64,000 bases of DNA from Hyphomicrobiales bacterium (GTDB lineage: Bacteria; Pseudomonadota; Alphaproteobacteria; Rhizobiales; Xanthobacteraceae): positions 82,950-146,949 of the forward strand of contig PNAI01000018.1 in the NCBI GenBank assembly GCA_003169835.1, given 5' to 3'. Every line of letters starts with the position of its first letter. Within the stretch, counting starts at the first letter, position 1. A program made the position numbers and the translations under genes. The notes beneath the pieces were generated by a model that saw nothing but the letters and a program-made list of their open reading frames with translations, searched no databases and was not told the origin of the DNA. This document shows positions 24,486 to 33,879 of the stretch, in pieces.

Positions 24486-25649
24486 CTAGCGCCCAAGTGC
24501 GTTGCGCACCGCCGCGATGACGCGGTCCTGCGTGGGTGCGTCAAGATAGGCATGCATGGGCAGGCTGATGACCTCTTCCGACAGAAGGTCGGTGACTGGG
24601 ATGCCGTTATCCACCACCGGAAAGCTTCGATAGGCCTCAAGGCGGTGCAGCGGCTTGAAATAATAAACCGCCGTCGGAATGCCCTGCGCCTTGAGTTTTG
24701 CAGCAAGTTCGTCGCGCACGCCGGGTTTGAGGCGGATGGTGTACTGCGCCCACACCGAGGTCATGCCTTCGGGCACGACCGGGACGGTCGCCACGTCGCG
24801 CAGACCCGCGGCATAACGGCGCGCAACCTGATCGCGCGCGGCGATCTCGTCGGCGAAGATCTTGAGCTTCTCGATCAACACCGCCGCCTGGATTGTGTCG
24901 AGGCGGCTCGTCATGCCGATGCGCACGTTGTCGTATTTGTCGCTGCCTTGGCCGTGCACGCGCAGGCTCTTGAGTACATCGACGAGGCCCGCGTCATCGG
25001 TGAGGATCGCGCCGCCGTCGCCGTAGCAGCCCAGCGGCTTGGACGGAAAGAAGCTTGTTGCGGTGGCGGAAGCGAGCGTGCCGATCTTACGTCCGTTGTA
25101 GGTTGCGCCGAAGCCCTGCGCAGCGTCGTCCAGCACGAACAGGCCTTCTGCCGCGACGACGGCCGAGATTGCATCGTAGTCAGCCGGCAGCCCAAACAGA
25201 TCGACCGGGATCACCGCCTTGGGGGTCAGGCCATGACGCCTGGCGGTCGCGACCGCACGCTTGAGGCTCGTGGCGTCGAGGTTGAAGGTCTCGGCATCGA
25301 CATCGGCGAACACCGGGGTGGCACCGACCAGCACCACCACCTCGGCGGTGGCGCAGAAGGTAAAGGCCGGGCAGATCACCGCATCGCCCGGGCCGATACC
25401 ACGCGCCATCAGTACGAGTACGAGCGCGTCGGTACCGCTGGCACAGGAGACCGCATGACACGCGCCGCAATAAGCGGCTAGCGCATTCTCGAATGCGGCA
25501 ACCTCGGGGCCCATGATGAACTGGCAGTGCGTAAGCACCCGCGCGATCGCATCGTCAATCGAGCGGCCTAGCCGGCGGCGTTGCGCGGCCAGGTCGATGA
25601 ACGCAATCGGAGCAGACTCGACACGGGCGTGCTTGTTCATCGGTGTCAT
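24486..25649 (-). CDS. DegT/DnrJ/EryC1-family nucleotide-sugar aminotransferase (GnnB/WbpE-like)
   Basis: About 387 residues. IAFIDLAAQRR opens the protein, SCASGTDALVLVLMA binds PLP phosphate, DDAAQGFGATYNGRKIG holds the aspartate, and SFFPSKPLGCYGDGGAI carries the Schiff-base lysine. Members transfer an amino group from glutamate to a keto-sugar. The next gene upstream is a Gfo/Idh/MocA dehydrogenase; together such pairs oxidise and aminate C3 of UDP-GlcNAc (GnnA/GnnB for 2,3-diamino-glucose lipid A, or WbpB/WbpE for 2,3-diamino-uronic acids). Start at 25649 or 25640; neither has a clear ribosome site. Longer frames upstream overlap the dehydrogenase gene and are rejected. Confidence 0.85.
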   Translation of the reverse strand: MTPMNKHARVESAPIAFIDLAAQRRRLGRSIDDAIARVLTHCQFIMGPEVAAFENALAAYCGACHAVSCASGTDALVLVLMARGIGPGDAVICPAFTFCATAEVVVLVGATPVFADVDAETFNLDATSLKRAVATARRHGLTPKAVIPVDLFGLPADYDAISAVVAAEGLFVLDDAAQGFGATYNGRKIGTLASATATSFFPSKPLGCYGDGGAILTDDAGLVDVLKSLRVHGQGSDKYDNVRIGMTSRLDTIQAAVLIEKLKIFADEIAARDQVARRYAAGLRDVATVPVVPEGMTSVWAQYTIRLKPGVRDELAAKLKAQGIPTAVYYFKPLHRLEAYRSFPVVDNGIPVTDLLSEEVISLPMHAYLDAPTQDRVIAAVRNALGR

Positions 25650-25680
25650 AAGACCGGCGATATTGAAAATAAAGGCAGTG

Positions 25681-26688
25681 TCAACCAACGACCCGACGCG
25701 GCCCCTTGTGCTGATGCATCGGGACGGCCACCGGCCTGGGTTCGAGGCATCGGATCGCGATCTCGAGGCTAGCCACGGCTTCCTCGCCGGAGACTGCGGG
25801 TGTCTTGCCTTCACGAATGGCCGTAACGAATGCGTTGAGCTCGGCGCGCAGCGGCTCCTCATACCCGACCGAAAGATGCCGCATCGAATACGAGCCGTCC
25901 GGCTGGAAGCCGAAGCACTCCGTCACCTCGCGGGTCAGCAGATCGCCCATCACATATTTTCCGCGCGTCGCGATCGTGACATTGCGCGCCTTAAACGGCG
26001 TGAGCCAATTCGTGTTGATGTGCGCAAGCACGCCCGAAGCAGTGCGGAACTGCAAAAGCGCGATGTCCTCTCGTTCGGCGACCGCGCTCGAAAGCTGCGG
26101 TTGCACTTCGACGATATCGGAATCGGTGAACCAACGGATAAGATCGATGTCGTGCACGGCGAGATCGACGACGATGCCGACATTCGACATGCGCGGTGGA
26201 AACGGACCGACGCGTGTAATGGCGATAGAAAGAATATCTTCGTTTCGGATCGCCTCTTTAATCGCCTGCACCGCCGGATTGAATCGCTCGACGTGCCCGA
26301 CCATCAGCGCAACACCGGCCCCACGCGCGGCCGCAATAATGTCATTGCCCTCTTCAACCGAAGAAGCGATCGGCTTTTCAATCATGACATGAATGCCGCG
26401 CGCGATGCAGACCAGCGCGATTTCGCGATGCAGATGCGTCGGTGCCGCGATCGAAACCGCGTCGACCCTCATTTGCAAAAGTGCGTCGAGAGTGTCGACG
26501 GCAGGACATCCCAGCACGCGCTTAATAAGTTCACGCTGCTGTGGATCGGGGTCAGCCACGCCCACGAGTTGCACGCCCGGAAGTCCAGCGAACACTCGCG
26601 CGTGATTGGAACCCATCACGCCAACGCCAACTACTCCTACGCGCAAAACTTCGGCTCCGCTCCGTTTTCTAGTCTGTTGGATACGCAA
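25681..26688 (-). CDS. Gfo/Idh/MocA-family nucleotide-sugar dehydrogenase (GnnA/WbpB-like)
   Basis: 335 residues. The NAD-binding loop is VGVVGVGVMGSNHARVF, the active-site lysine region is IEKPIASSVEEGNDI, and GHVERFNPAVQAIKEAI is common to the UDP-GlcNAc(A) 3-dehydrogenase branch (WlbA, WbpB, GnnA). It would make a 3-keto sugar nucleotide for the aminotransferase encoded 31 bases downstream. No uronate-specific marker could be checked, so whether the sugar is UDP-GlcNAc or UDP-GlcNAcA is open. A C6-dehydrogenase gene lies 3.5 kb away, so both routes are possible. Confidence 0.85.
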   Translation of the reverse strand: MRIQQTRKRSGAEVLRVGVVGVGVMGSNHARVFAGLPGVQLVGVADPDPQQRELIKRVLGCPAVDTLDALLQMRVDAVSIAAPTHLHREIALVCIARGIHVMIEKPIASSVEEGNDIIAAARGAGVALMVGHVERFNPAVQAIKEAIRNEDILSIAITRVGPFPPRMSNVGIVVDLAVHDIDLIRWFTDSDIVEVQPQLSSAVAEREDIALLQFRTASGVLAHINTNWLTPFKARNVTIATRGKYVMGDLLTREVTECFGFQPDGSYSMRHLSVGYEEPLRAELNAFVTAIREGKTPAVSGEEAVASLEIAIRCLEPRPVAVPMHQHKGPRRVVG

Positions 26689-26930
26689 TAGAACTCCCCC
26701 ATCCCTCGTGCATAAACCCTAGCATGCCTACACAGACCCCGCGACCGCCTCCTGCCAGAACGGTGAACACGTTTTGATTCAAAGAGTTACAGGTCGCATC
26801 CAGGGCCGCCATCACGCCGTATCAGATGGACCGGTCCAGATCGGCCGCAAATATGCATTGCCTGAAGTCGCCAGACATTAGGCTTCCGGCGTTATTTTTC
26901 TATTTACCGACACGACAGCGCGCTGCCGTT

Positions 26931-27687
26931 TTATTCGGCACCCTGCGAAGCACCCGGCAATTTCAGGGTCAACTTTGCCGCTAGAGCATCCTCACGGAAT
27001 GCACGCACTGCGTCGAGCGAAAGTTCGGCTTCGTTCTTGCTCCCCAGCGCCGGCAATTTCTTGAGCACATCCGCCGGCGCTGTGATGATACGGCAGCGCA
27101 TCGCGTCGGCCTCCACCACGTTGAACGCCTCGCGCGTCGATGCCCAGATGATCTCGACATTCGTCGTCTTGCGCGCACGCGTCACCGCATCCTGCATGAT
27201 CGGCCGGTAGTCGATGCCGAAATCGGCAAGCCGGCCCGCAAACACCGAAACACAAGCCGGCGCGCCACCAGCCAAGGCATCGATCGCGCACGCAACTTGG
27301 TCGGAGGTAAAGATCGCCGTCATGTTGATCTTCACACCGGAACGCGAAAGCGTGCGCACGGCATCGAACAGCGGCTCCCCGCGCGTCGTGGTGACGGGCA
27401 ACTTGACATAGACGTTGCGGCCCCAAGTCGTGATGAGCCGCGCCTGCGCCACCATTTCCGGAATGTCGTCGGAAAAAAATTTCGAACGAGATATGCCGGT
27501 CCGGCACTGCGGCAACCAGATCGCGTCCGTAGACTTCGTAGTCTGTAACGCCGGCTTTTTTCAACAACGAGGGATTGGTGGTGAAGCCCGCGATCCACGG
27601 TTTTGCCGCCATCTCGACGATTTGCGCTTTATCGGCGCCGTCGGTGAACAGCTTGACCGCGAGTGTCTTGAGCGTGACGGGGGCCAT
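26931..27687 (-). pseudogene. tal: Transaldolase with a one-base frameshift in a T7/A7 run
   Basis: The first part, from ATG 27687, reads LKTLAVKLFTDGADKAQIVE, then IAGFTTNPSLLKKAGVTDYE, up to HISFEIF. The frame is then lost; the next phase continues SDDIPEMVAQARLITTWG, VYVKLPVTTTRGEPLF (Schiff-base lysine) and GVKINMTAIFTSDQV to a normal C terminus. Removing one A from the seven at 27473-27479 restores a 251-residue transaldolase of the short (TalC/F6P aldolase) type. Either a homopolymer sequencing error or a real mutation. Position next to LPS sugar genes suggests it made sedoheptulose-7-phosphate, the first ADP-heptose precursor. It ends 13 bases after the manC-like stop begins. Confidence 0.8.
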
Positions 27688-27700
27688 CTTTGGCTTGCTT

Positions 27701-29113
27701 TCAGGTTCGGCGATAGTCGTCTTCAATCCGCACGATATCGTCTTCACCGAGATAACTCCCAGTCTGAACCTCGATCAGCTCAAGATCGATTTTTCCAGGG
27801 TTCTCGAGACGATGACGTGTGCCGAGAGGAATATAGATCGATTCGTTCTCGTGCAGCGTCTTTATCTCATCGCCGACGGTCACTTTGGCGGTGCCGCGCA
27901 CCACAACCCAATGTTCGGCGCGATGGTGGTGCATTTGCAGTGACAGCCGGCCGCCGGCCTTCACCACGATGCGCTTGACCTGATAGCGGATGCCGATATC
28001 GAGCGACTGGTATGAACCCCAGGGCCGGTGAACTTTGAGATGCTCCTCGGCGATCTTCGGCGCAACCGTTTTGAGCTCCCCGATCAGTTTTTTCAGCTCG
28101 TGCGCCTCGTCGCGATGCGCAACCAGGATCGCGTCTTCGCTCGCCACTACCACCAAGTTGTCAACGCCGAGCAGCGCGACCAGCGCCTTGTCCGAGGAAA
28201 CGTACGAGTCGCGTGAATCGACAAACACGACATTGCCGCGCACGGCGTTGCCGGCGGCATCTTTCTGCGCAATTTCCCACACCGCGTGCCACGAGCCCAC
28301 ATCCGACCAGCCGTAGGAGACCGGCACGACGGCCGCACGCTTGGTCTTTTCCATAACGGCGTAATCGATGGATTTCGCGGCCGCCTTCTTGAAGGCCTCG
28401 GTATCGAGGGTGACGAAGCCGAGATCGCGTCCCGCCCGCACGACCGCGGATTCAACTTCCGCCGCGCTCGCCGGTTCAAACGCGCGATATTCGTCGAGCA
28501 ACACGCTGGCGCGGAATACGAAGTTGCCTGAATTCCAGAGGTAACCGTCGGCGATGTAGCGCGCGGCTTTTTCTGCGTCCGGCTTCTCGACGAATTTTTC
28601 GACCGCGAACACATCGCCGCCAAGAGCGCTACCAGGGCGAATATAGCCGTATTCGGTCGCCGGACGATCGGGACGAATTCCGAAAGTCACAATTCGGCCG
28701 CCGGCGGCAGCCTCGCGCGCGGTCTTGCACGCCGCGGCGAAGGCAGCATTGTCGGACACCACATGGTCGGCCGCGAGCGCAACCACCACCGGATCACCCC
28801 CGCGCGAGAGCGCAAAGGTCGCGCCGGCCATGATCGCAGGCGCGGAGTCCCGCCGCATCGGCTCGAGCAGGACATCCGCTTCGATTCCGATTTCGGCGAG
28901 CTGCTCGGCAACGAGAAAACGGTACTGACCATTGGTGATAACGATAGGCCGGCCAAACAGCGCCGGGTCGGACACCCGCAGCATCGTGTTCTGAAACGTC
29001 GAATTCTTGTCAAACAGCGGCAGGAACTGCTTTGGCCGGCTCTCGCGCGAAGCCGGCCACAGCCGCGTGCCCGCGCCACCGCACATGATGAGGGGAATGA
29101 TCGGTTCAGACAT
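27701..29113 (-). CDS. manC: Mannose-1-phosphate guanylyltransferase / mannose-6-phosphate isomerase
   Basis: 470 residues, the usual length of bifunctional ManC/AlgA/XanB enzymes. The N-terminal nucleotidyltransferase shows CGGAGTRLWPASRESRPKQFLPLF and FVEKPDAEKA; the C-terminal cupin domain from about residue 350 shows RPWGSYQSLD, LQMHHHRAEHWVVVRGTAKV and YIPLGTRHRLENPG. It makes GDP-mannose and possibly interconverts fructose-6-P and mannose-6-P. No gmd/fcl genes for GDP-fucose or rhamnose are in the window. It lies between the epimerase and the transaldolase on the same strand. Confidence 0.92.
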   Translation of the reverse strand: MSEPIIPLIMCGGAGTRLWPASRESRPKQFLPLFDKNSTFQNTMLRVSDPALFGRPIVITNGQYRFLVAEQLAEIGIEADVLLEPMRRDSAPAIMAGATFALSRGGDPVVVALAADHVVSDNAAFAAACKTAREAAAGGRIVTFGIRPDRPATEYGYIRPGSALGGDVFAVEKFVEKPDAEKAARYIADGYLWNSGNFVFRASVLLDEYRAFEPASAAEVESAVVRAGRDLGFVTLDTEAFKKAAAKSIDYAVMEKTKRAAVVPVSYGWSDVGSWHAVWEIAQKDAAGNAVRGNVVFVDSRDSYVSSDKALVALLGVDNLVVVASEDAILVAHRDEAHELKKLIGELKTVAPKIAEEHLKVHRPWGSYQSLDIGIRYQVKRIVVKAGGRLSLQMHHHRAEHWVVVRGTAKVTVGDEIKTLHENESIYIPLGTRHRLENPGKIDLELIEVQTGSYLGEDDIVRIEDDYRRT

Positions 29114-29155
29114 TGCGACTCGTCCTCATGCCGGCGCGTTGTGTCGCATGTTGTA

Positions 29156-30172
29156 TCAAATCTTGTGATACTTTCGATACCAGACGGCGAAGTGTCGGAT
29201 CCCCTCTTCGATCGGCGTCGCCGGCCGAAAGCCCACTTCGCGCATGAGGTCATCGACGTCAGCACAGGTTTCCGTTACGTCGCCCGGCTGCATCGCTGCC
29301 ATTTCCTTGACCGCGGCGCGGCCAAATTCGGTTTCCAGCAGCTCAACCACGCGCAAGATTTCAACCGTGCGGTTGTTGCCGACGTTGTAGATCCGCCAGG
29401 GTGCGGAACTTGACGCCGGATCCGGTGCAACACTGGTCCAGAACGGATTTGCCGTCGGGATATGATCGATCAGACGCACGACGGATTTCGTCACGTCATC
29501 CACGTAAGTGAAATCCCGCCGCATCTTACCGTGATTGAAAAGTTGAATTGGCCGCCCCGCGATGATCGCCGAGGCAAAGATAAACATTGCCATATCGGGC
29601 CGCCCCCACGGCCCATAGACCGTGAAGAAGCGCAATCCGGTCGCCGGCAGCCGAAACAGGTGGCTGTACGAATGCGCCATAAGCTCATTGGCCTTCTTGG
29701 TGGCGCCATAAAGACTGATGGGATGATCGACGTTTTGATGAACCGAAAACGGCAGTTTGGTGTTGGCGCCGTAGACCGACGACGACGACGCGAACACCAG
29801 ATGCCGGCAGCCATTGTGCCGGCAGCCTTCCAGAACGTTCGTGAAGCCCTGCACATTAGCATCGATATACGCGTGCGGATTGACCAGCGAATGTCGGACA
29901 CCGGCTTGCGCCGCCAGATGCACGACGAATGGAAAACGATGTTCGGAAAACAGCGCCGCCGTTCCACCCCGGTCCGCCAGATCAAGCTTGATGAAGCGGA
30001 ATGCAGGAAACTTGGCAAGTTCCGCAAGCCGCGCCTGCTTGAACGCGGGATCGTAATAGGAATTGAGATTGTCGACGCCGATCACCGGCCGGCCGCTCTC
30101 GACCAGACGCCGCGAGACATGGGAGCCGATGAAGCCGGCCGCCCCGGTGACGAGAATCGTTTCTTCGGCCAT
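29156..30172 (-). CDS. NAD-dependent UDP-sugar 4-epimerase (UDP-glucuronate 4-epimerase-like)
   Basis: 338 residues of the extended SDR family. The cofactor loop is ILVTGAAGFIGSHVSRRL, the specificity region GVDNLNSYYDPAFKQARL, the active site YGATKKANELMAHSY (Tyr-x-x-x-Lys), with HLAAQAGVRHSL and a C terminus ATPIEEGIRHFAVWYRKY. These features fit the LspL/CapI group that turns UDP-GlcA into UDP-GalA; TviC/WbpP-type UDP-GlcNAc(A) epimerases are the alternative. It directly follows a UDP-sugar 6-dehydrogenase, so the two would supply a galacto-uronic acid for LPS. ATG 30172 is chosen right before the first beta strand. Confidence 0.87.
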   Translation of the reverse strand: MAEETILVTGAAGFIGSHVSRRLVESGRPVIGVDNLNSYYDPAFKQARLAELAKFPAFRFIKLDLADRGGTAALFSEHRFPFVVHLAAQAGVRHSLVNPHAYIDANVQGFTNVLEGCRHNGCRHLVFASSSSVYGANTKLPFSVHQNVDHPISLYGATKKANELMAHSYSHLFRLPATGLRFFTVYGPWGRPDMAMFIFASAIIAGRPIQLFNHGKMRRDFTYVDDVTKSVVRLIDHIPTANPFWTSVAPDPASSSAPWRIYNVGNNRTVEILRVVELLETEFGRAAVKEMAAMQPGDVTETCADVDDLMREVGFRPATPIEEGIRHFAVWYRKYHKI

Positions 30173-30214
30173 GCGTTTCGTCCTAAAACCGCAAGCGCGC
30201 GGCGGCAATTGCCA

Positions 30215-31501
30215 TTAGAGTCTCCACAACTCGATCTCCTTGGGCTGCAGACGGCGATCGAGTTTCGATTTGACATCCAGCACGACGCCCCGGCCGTCTT
30301 TGAGCAGCCGCGTCACCATCGACCAGCCACCCGCGACATATTCATCGTGCGCCACCGCGAGAACGACCGCATCGGCGGACTTGAGCGCCGCGAACGGCGT
30401 CAGCGAGACGCCGTATTCGTGTTCGGTGTCCTCGCTGTTTGCCAGCGGATCATGCACTTGTATGGACACCCCGGACGTTCGCAGCTCGCGCACGATATCA
30501 AATACCTTTGAGTTACGCGTGTCCGGTACATTTTCTTTAAAAGTCATCCCGAGGATTGTGACGGTTGCCGGCCCCGCGCGCTCGCGGTGAAGCAATCGCC
30601 GGATGCATTCGCGCGCGATGCGCTGTCCGACGCCGTCGTTGGTGCGCCGGCCCGCCAGAATGACTTCGGGATGATAGCCGGCCTTTTCCGCCCGGTAGGT
30701 CAGATAATAGGGGTCGACCCCGATACAGTGCCCGCCCACCAGACCCGGATGATAGTTCATGAAATTCCATTTGGTCGCCGCCGCCGCCAGCACGTCGCCG
30801 GTATCGATGCCGAGTTCCTGGAAAATGGCGGAGAGTTCGTTCATGAACGCAATGTTGAGATCGCGTTGCGTATTTTCGATCACCTTGGCGGCTTCGGCAA
30901 CCTTGATCGACGGCGCGCGGTGGATACCGGCGGTGACCACGGAACCATAAACGTTCGCAACGATGTCGAGCGTGCGCGCGTCTTGGCCTGACACCACCTT
31001 GGTGATGTTCTCAAAGCGATGCGCCTTGTCGCCCGGATTAATGCGCTCGGGCGAATAGCCGACCGTGAAATCCTGCCCCGCGCGCAGTTTGGACACGCGC
31101 TCGAGCACCGGCACGCAGTCTTCCTCGATCGCGCCGGGATAGACCGTGGATTCGTAAACGACGACCGCATCCTTGCGCAGCGCACGGCCCACCGTTTCCG
31201 AAGCCGAGAGCAACGCGCCGAGATCGGGCCGGTGCGCGCCGTCGATTGGCGTCGGCACCGTGACAATGAAAAAATCTGCGTCCTTCAGGTGCATCGAATC
31301 GTTTTCGAGCCGAAGCATCCGGTTTGCAAGCTCGCCGGTCTCGATCTCGCGCGTCCTATCGTGACCGGAACGCAGTTCGTCGATTCGCCGCCTGTCGATG
31401 TCAAAGCCGATCACCGGCACACCCGATCGCGCGAACGCAACTGCAACCGGCAGGCCGACATATCCAAGCCCAATGACCGCGATCTTGCGTCCGTGGCTCA
31501 C
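30215..31501 (-). CDS. Nucleotide-sugar 6-dehydrogenase (TviB/WbpO/WbpA type)
   Basis: 428 residues. N-terminal NAD domain KIAVIGLGYVGLPVAVAFARS, middle domain with the catalytic cysteine in GLVGGHCIGVDPYYLT, and C-terminal sugar-binding domain with MTFKENVPDTRNSKVFDIV. The NxxxRDLNIAFMNELS helix and the 'YRAEKAGYHPEV' segment point to enzymes acting on UDP-HexNAc (TviB-like) rather than plain UDP-glucose. It oxidises C6 twice to a uronic acid. It is 42 bases upstream of the 4-epimerase gene and diverges from the LPG-synthase-like gene. Confidence 0.87.
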   Translation of the reverse strand: MSHGRKIAVIGLGYVGLPVAVAFARSGVPVIGFDIDRRRIDELRSGHDRTREIETGELANRMLRLENDSMHLKDADFFIVTVPTPIDGAHRPDLGALLSASETVGRALRKDAVVVYESTVYPGAIEEDCVPVLERVSKLRAGQDFTVGYSPERINPGDKAHRFENITKVVSGQDARTLDIVANVYGSVVTAGIHRAPSIKVAEAAKVIENTQRDLNIAFMNELSAIFQELGIDTGDVLAAAATKWNFMNYHPGLVGGHCIGVDPYYLTYRAEKAGYHPEVILAGRRTNDGVGQRIARECIRRLLHRERAGPATVTILGMTFKENVPDTRNSKVFDIVRELRTSGVSIQVHDPLANSEDTEHEYGVSLTPFAALKSADAVVLAVAHDEYVAGGWSMVTRLLKDGRGVVLDVKSKLDRRLQPKEIELWRL

Positions 31502-31712
31502 GCCGTTAACCCCAATCCGTTCCGCGCTTTGCGCAGCTCAGCACTTGTTTAGCCACGCGTCGGCGCCGCCCGCAATAGGCCCGATGGCACACGACTGGTT
31601 GCGGCCAAGGATTCGGCATGGCATCACGGCGCTCTGTCCGTTCCGGACCCGATCAACTGCTGGCGGCGGCCAAATTTGGTCTCCCGTCTTCGTGCCGAAA
31701 GAACGCGCCGAG

Positions 31713-32684
31713 ATGCGTCGTTTCCTTGCACTGGCCGCCAAGATCGCCGTCTCCGCCGCGTTGCTCTATGTGGCGTTTGCGCGAGTCGAGCTCAGCACGA
31801 TCGGCGCTCGCCTTCAGCAAGCTAATATTTCCTGGCTCGTGGCGCTCGAACTCGCGCTTGCGGCACAGCTCGTTCTGGCGGCACTGCGCTGGCGGCAAAT
31901 CGCTCTGCAATGCAGCGCGCAATTTACGATCCCCAGCGCAATGCGTTACGTGCTCATCGGGTGGTTCTTCAACCAGACACTACCGTCCACCATTGGCGGC
32001 GATGCAGCAAGAGTCTGGCTCGTCTCACGCGTAGGCGCCGGCTGGAAACCCGCAGCCTATTCGGTGGTCGTCGACCGCATAGTCGGGCTCGCGGTGCTCG
32101 CTGTGATCGTGATCGTATGCATGCCTTGGCTGCTCGACCTGGTGCGCGACCCGCTCGGCCGCGTGAGCGTGGTCCTGGTCAACAGCGCAGCCATCGTTGC
32201 AACGATCGTCTTTCTGATATTGGGCCAGGTCCACTGGCAATGGCTCGATCGCTGGTGGATCGCGCGCCACGTTGCCGGCACGGCTGCCGTTGCATTCAAG
32301 GTCGTAAGCACCTGGCGCATCGCCAGTGTGGTCGTCGGCCTCTCCGTCGCGATCCATCTCTTGACGATCGCTGCCATATGGAGCGCGGCTCGTTCGGTCG
32401 CGGCACCACTCGAATTCTGGCAGGCGCTGCTGCTCGTGCCGCCCGTCGTCCTGGTGTCGACGGTACCGGTCTCGATCGCCGGCTGGGGCGTACGCGAAGG
32501 CGCGATGATGACGGTATTTTCCTATGCCGGACTGCTCGACTCCGACGGGCTGATCATCTCGATACTCTACGGTGCGGGACTGTTCGCGGTCGGTGCCGTG
32601 GGCGGCCTGGTCTGGATTCTGGGCTCGGACCAGCGCATCGGGACCACCGGTCCGAGCGACCGCGAACCGGAAGAGCGTCATTGA
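31713..32684 (+). CDS. Lysylphosphatidylglycerol synthase TM-region family membrane protein (UPF0104)
   Basis: 323 residues with about eight membrane helices. Family marks are WLVALELALAAQLVLAALRW, WFFNQTLPSTIGGDAARVW, VVVDRIVGLAVLAVIV and VPVSIAGWGVREGAMMT. There is no soluble synthetase domain. Family members include the flippase part of MprF and many polyprenyl-linked or polysaccharide-export associated proteins with unproven roles. In this locus it may move a lipid-linked sugar or modified lipid. ATG 31713 starts the first helix; the frame is open far upstream but its translation is not membrane-like and it overlaps the divergent gene. Confidence 0.8.
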   Translation: MRRFLALAAKIAVSAALLYVAFARVELSTIGARLQQANISWLVALELALAAQLVLAALRWRQIALQCSAQFTIPSAMRYVLIGWFFNQTLPSTIGGDAARVWLVSRVGAGWKPAAYSVVVDRIVGLAVLAVIVIVCMPWLLDLVRDPLGRVSVVLVNSAAIVATIVFLILGQVHWQWLDRWWIARHVAGTAAVAFKVVSTWRIASVVVGLSVAIHLLTIAAIWSAARSVAAPLEFWQALLLVPPVVLVSTVPVSIAGWGVREGAMMTVFSYAGLLDSDGLIISILYGAGLFAVGAVGGLVWILGSDQRIGTTGPSDREPEERH

Positions 32685-32819
32685 TGCCCGGCCGGGGCTG
32701 TCGTTAACCTAATGAATCTATTTAGTTATTCTTTGCGACGCAGCATGACTCGGCCACCCCCAGTTTCCATGCTATGTGACCTTCTCCGCGACAAATATCA
32801 GGCGTTTGGATAGGGCCGC

Positions 32820-33833
32820 ATGGCCGAACCGCATGTGCGAGACGAAAAGCAGGCGATGAGTCCGGGCGCGCGCGGATTGATCGAATCCGCGCTGCGTACG
32901 CTCGACGCCGAAGCCAGCGGGATCGACGTGCTCTCGGTCGCCATCCGCGACGGCCTTGGAGCTTCTTTCATCGCCGCAGTCGAGCTGATCCGCGGCGCCC
33001 GCGGCCGGGTGATCGTCACCGGCATGGGCAAGTCCGGGCATGTCGGCCGCAAGATCGCCGCCACCTTTGCGTCCACCGGCACTCCAGCTTTTTTCGTGCA
33101 TCCGGGCGAAGCCAGCCACGGCGATCTCGGCATGATCACGCAAGACGACGTCATCATGGCGCTGTCATGGTCGGGCGAAACCGCGGAACTCAAGAATCTG
33201 ATCGACTATTCACGGCGTTTCCAGATTCCGCTGATTGCCCTCACCTCCGATGCGAAAAGCACGCTCGGAAAATCGGCCGATACCGTGCTGGTGTTGCCGA
33301 ATGCGCGCGAAGCCTGCCCGCACAACCTCGCGCCGACGACGTCGTCTCTCATGCAGCTCGTGCTCGGCGATGCGCTCGCCATTGCACTGCTTGAAAGCCG
33401 TGGGTTCACGGCCGTCGATTTCGGAAAACTGCACCCGGCGGGGAAACTCGGCGCGCTTTTGAAATTCGCGCGCGACCTCATGCATACCGGAACCGCCCTG
33501 CCGCTTGCCCCGCTTGGCTCGCGCATGTCCGATGCCCTGGTCGAGATGTCGGCCAAGAGCTTCGGTTGCGTCGGCATCGTCGACCCGAGCGGCCAGCTTG
33601 CCGGCATCATCACCGACGGCGATCTTCGCCGGCACATGCGTCCCAATCTGCTCGAGGCACGCGTCGAGGACGTCATGACCAGGAACCCAAAGACGATCCG
33701 GCCCGATCAGCTCGCTAGCGAGGCGCTTGAAATCCTCAACTCCATGAAAATCACCGCCCTGATGGTGGTTGAGGCCGGCAAGCCGGTCGGCATCGTTCAT
33801 ATTCACGACCTGTTGCGCGCCGGCGTCGCTTAA
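32820..33833 (+). CDS. kdsD: D-arabinose-5-phosphate isomerase (KdsD/KpsF/GutQ family)
   Basis: 337 residues: a SIS sugar-isomerase domain (about 40-190) with VTGMGKSGHVGRKIAATFAS, SWSGETAEL and HPGEASHGDLG, then two CBS domains (about 205-335) with GCVGIVDPSGQLAGIITDGDLRR and KITALMVVEAGKPVGIVHIHDLL. It converts ribulose-5-P to arabinose-5-P, the first step to Kdo, the inner sugar of LPS. No kdsA, kdsB or waaA is in the window. It is followed by a glycosyltransferase gene 46 bases later. Confidence 0.92.
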   Translation: MAEPHVRDEKQAMSPGARGLIESALRTLDAEASGIDVLSVAIRDGLGASFIAAVELIRGARGRVIVTGMGKSGHVGRKIAATFASTGTPAFFVHPGEASHGDLGMITQDDVIMALSWSGETAELKNLIDYSRRFQIPLIALTSDAKSTLGKSADTVLVLPNAREACPHNLAPTTSSLMQLVLGDALAIALLESRGFTAVDFGKLHPAGKLGALLKFARDLMHTGTALPLAPLGSRMSDALVEMSAKSFGCVGIVDPSGQLAGIITDGDLRRHMRPNLLEARVEDVMTRNPKTIRPDQLASEALEILNSMKITALMVVEAGKPVGIVHIHDLLRAGVA

Positions 33834-33879
33834 CGACCGGCGGGCTATCAATGCGGCGCGGCGAGCTTCGACTTTATCC

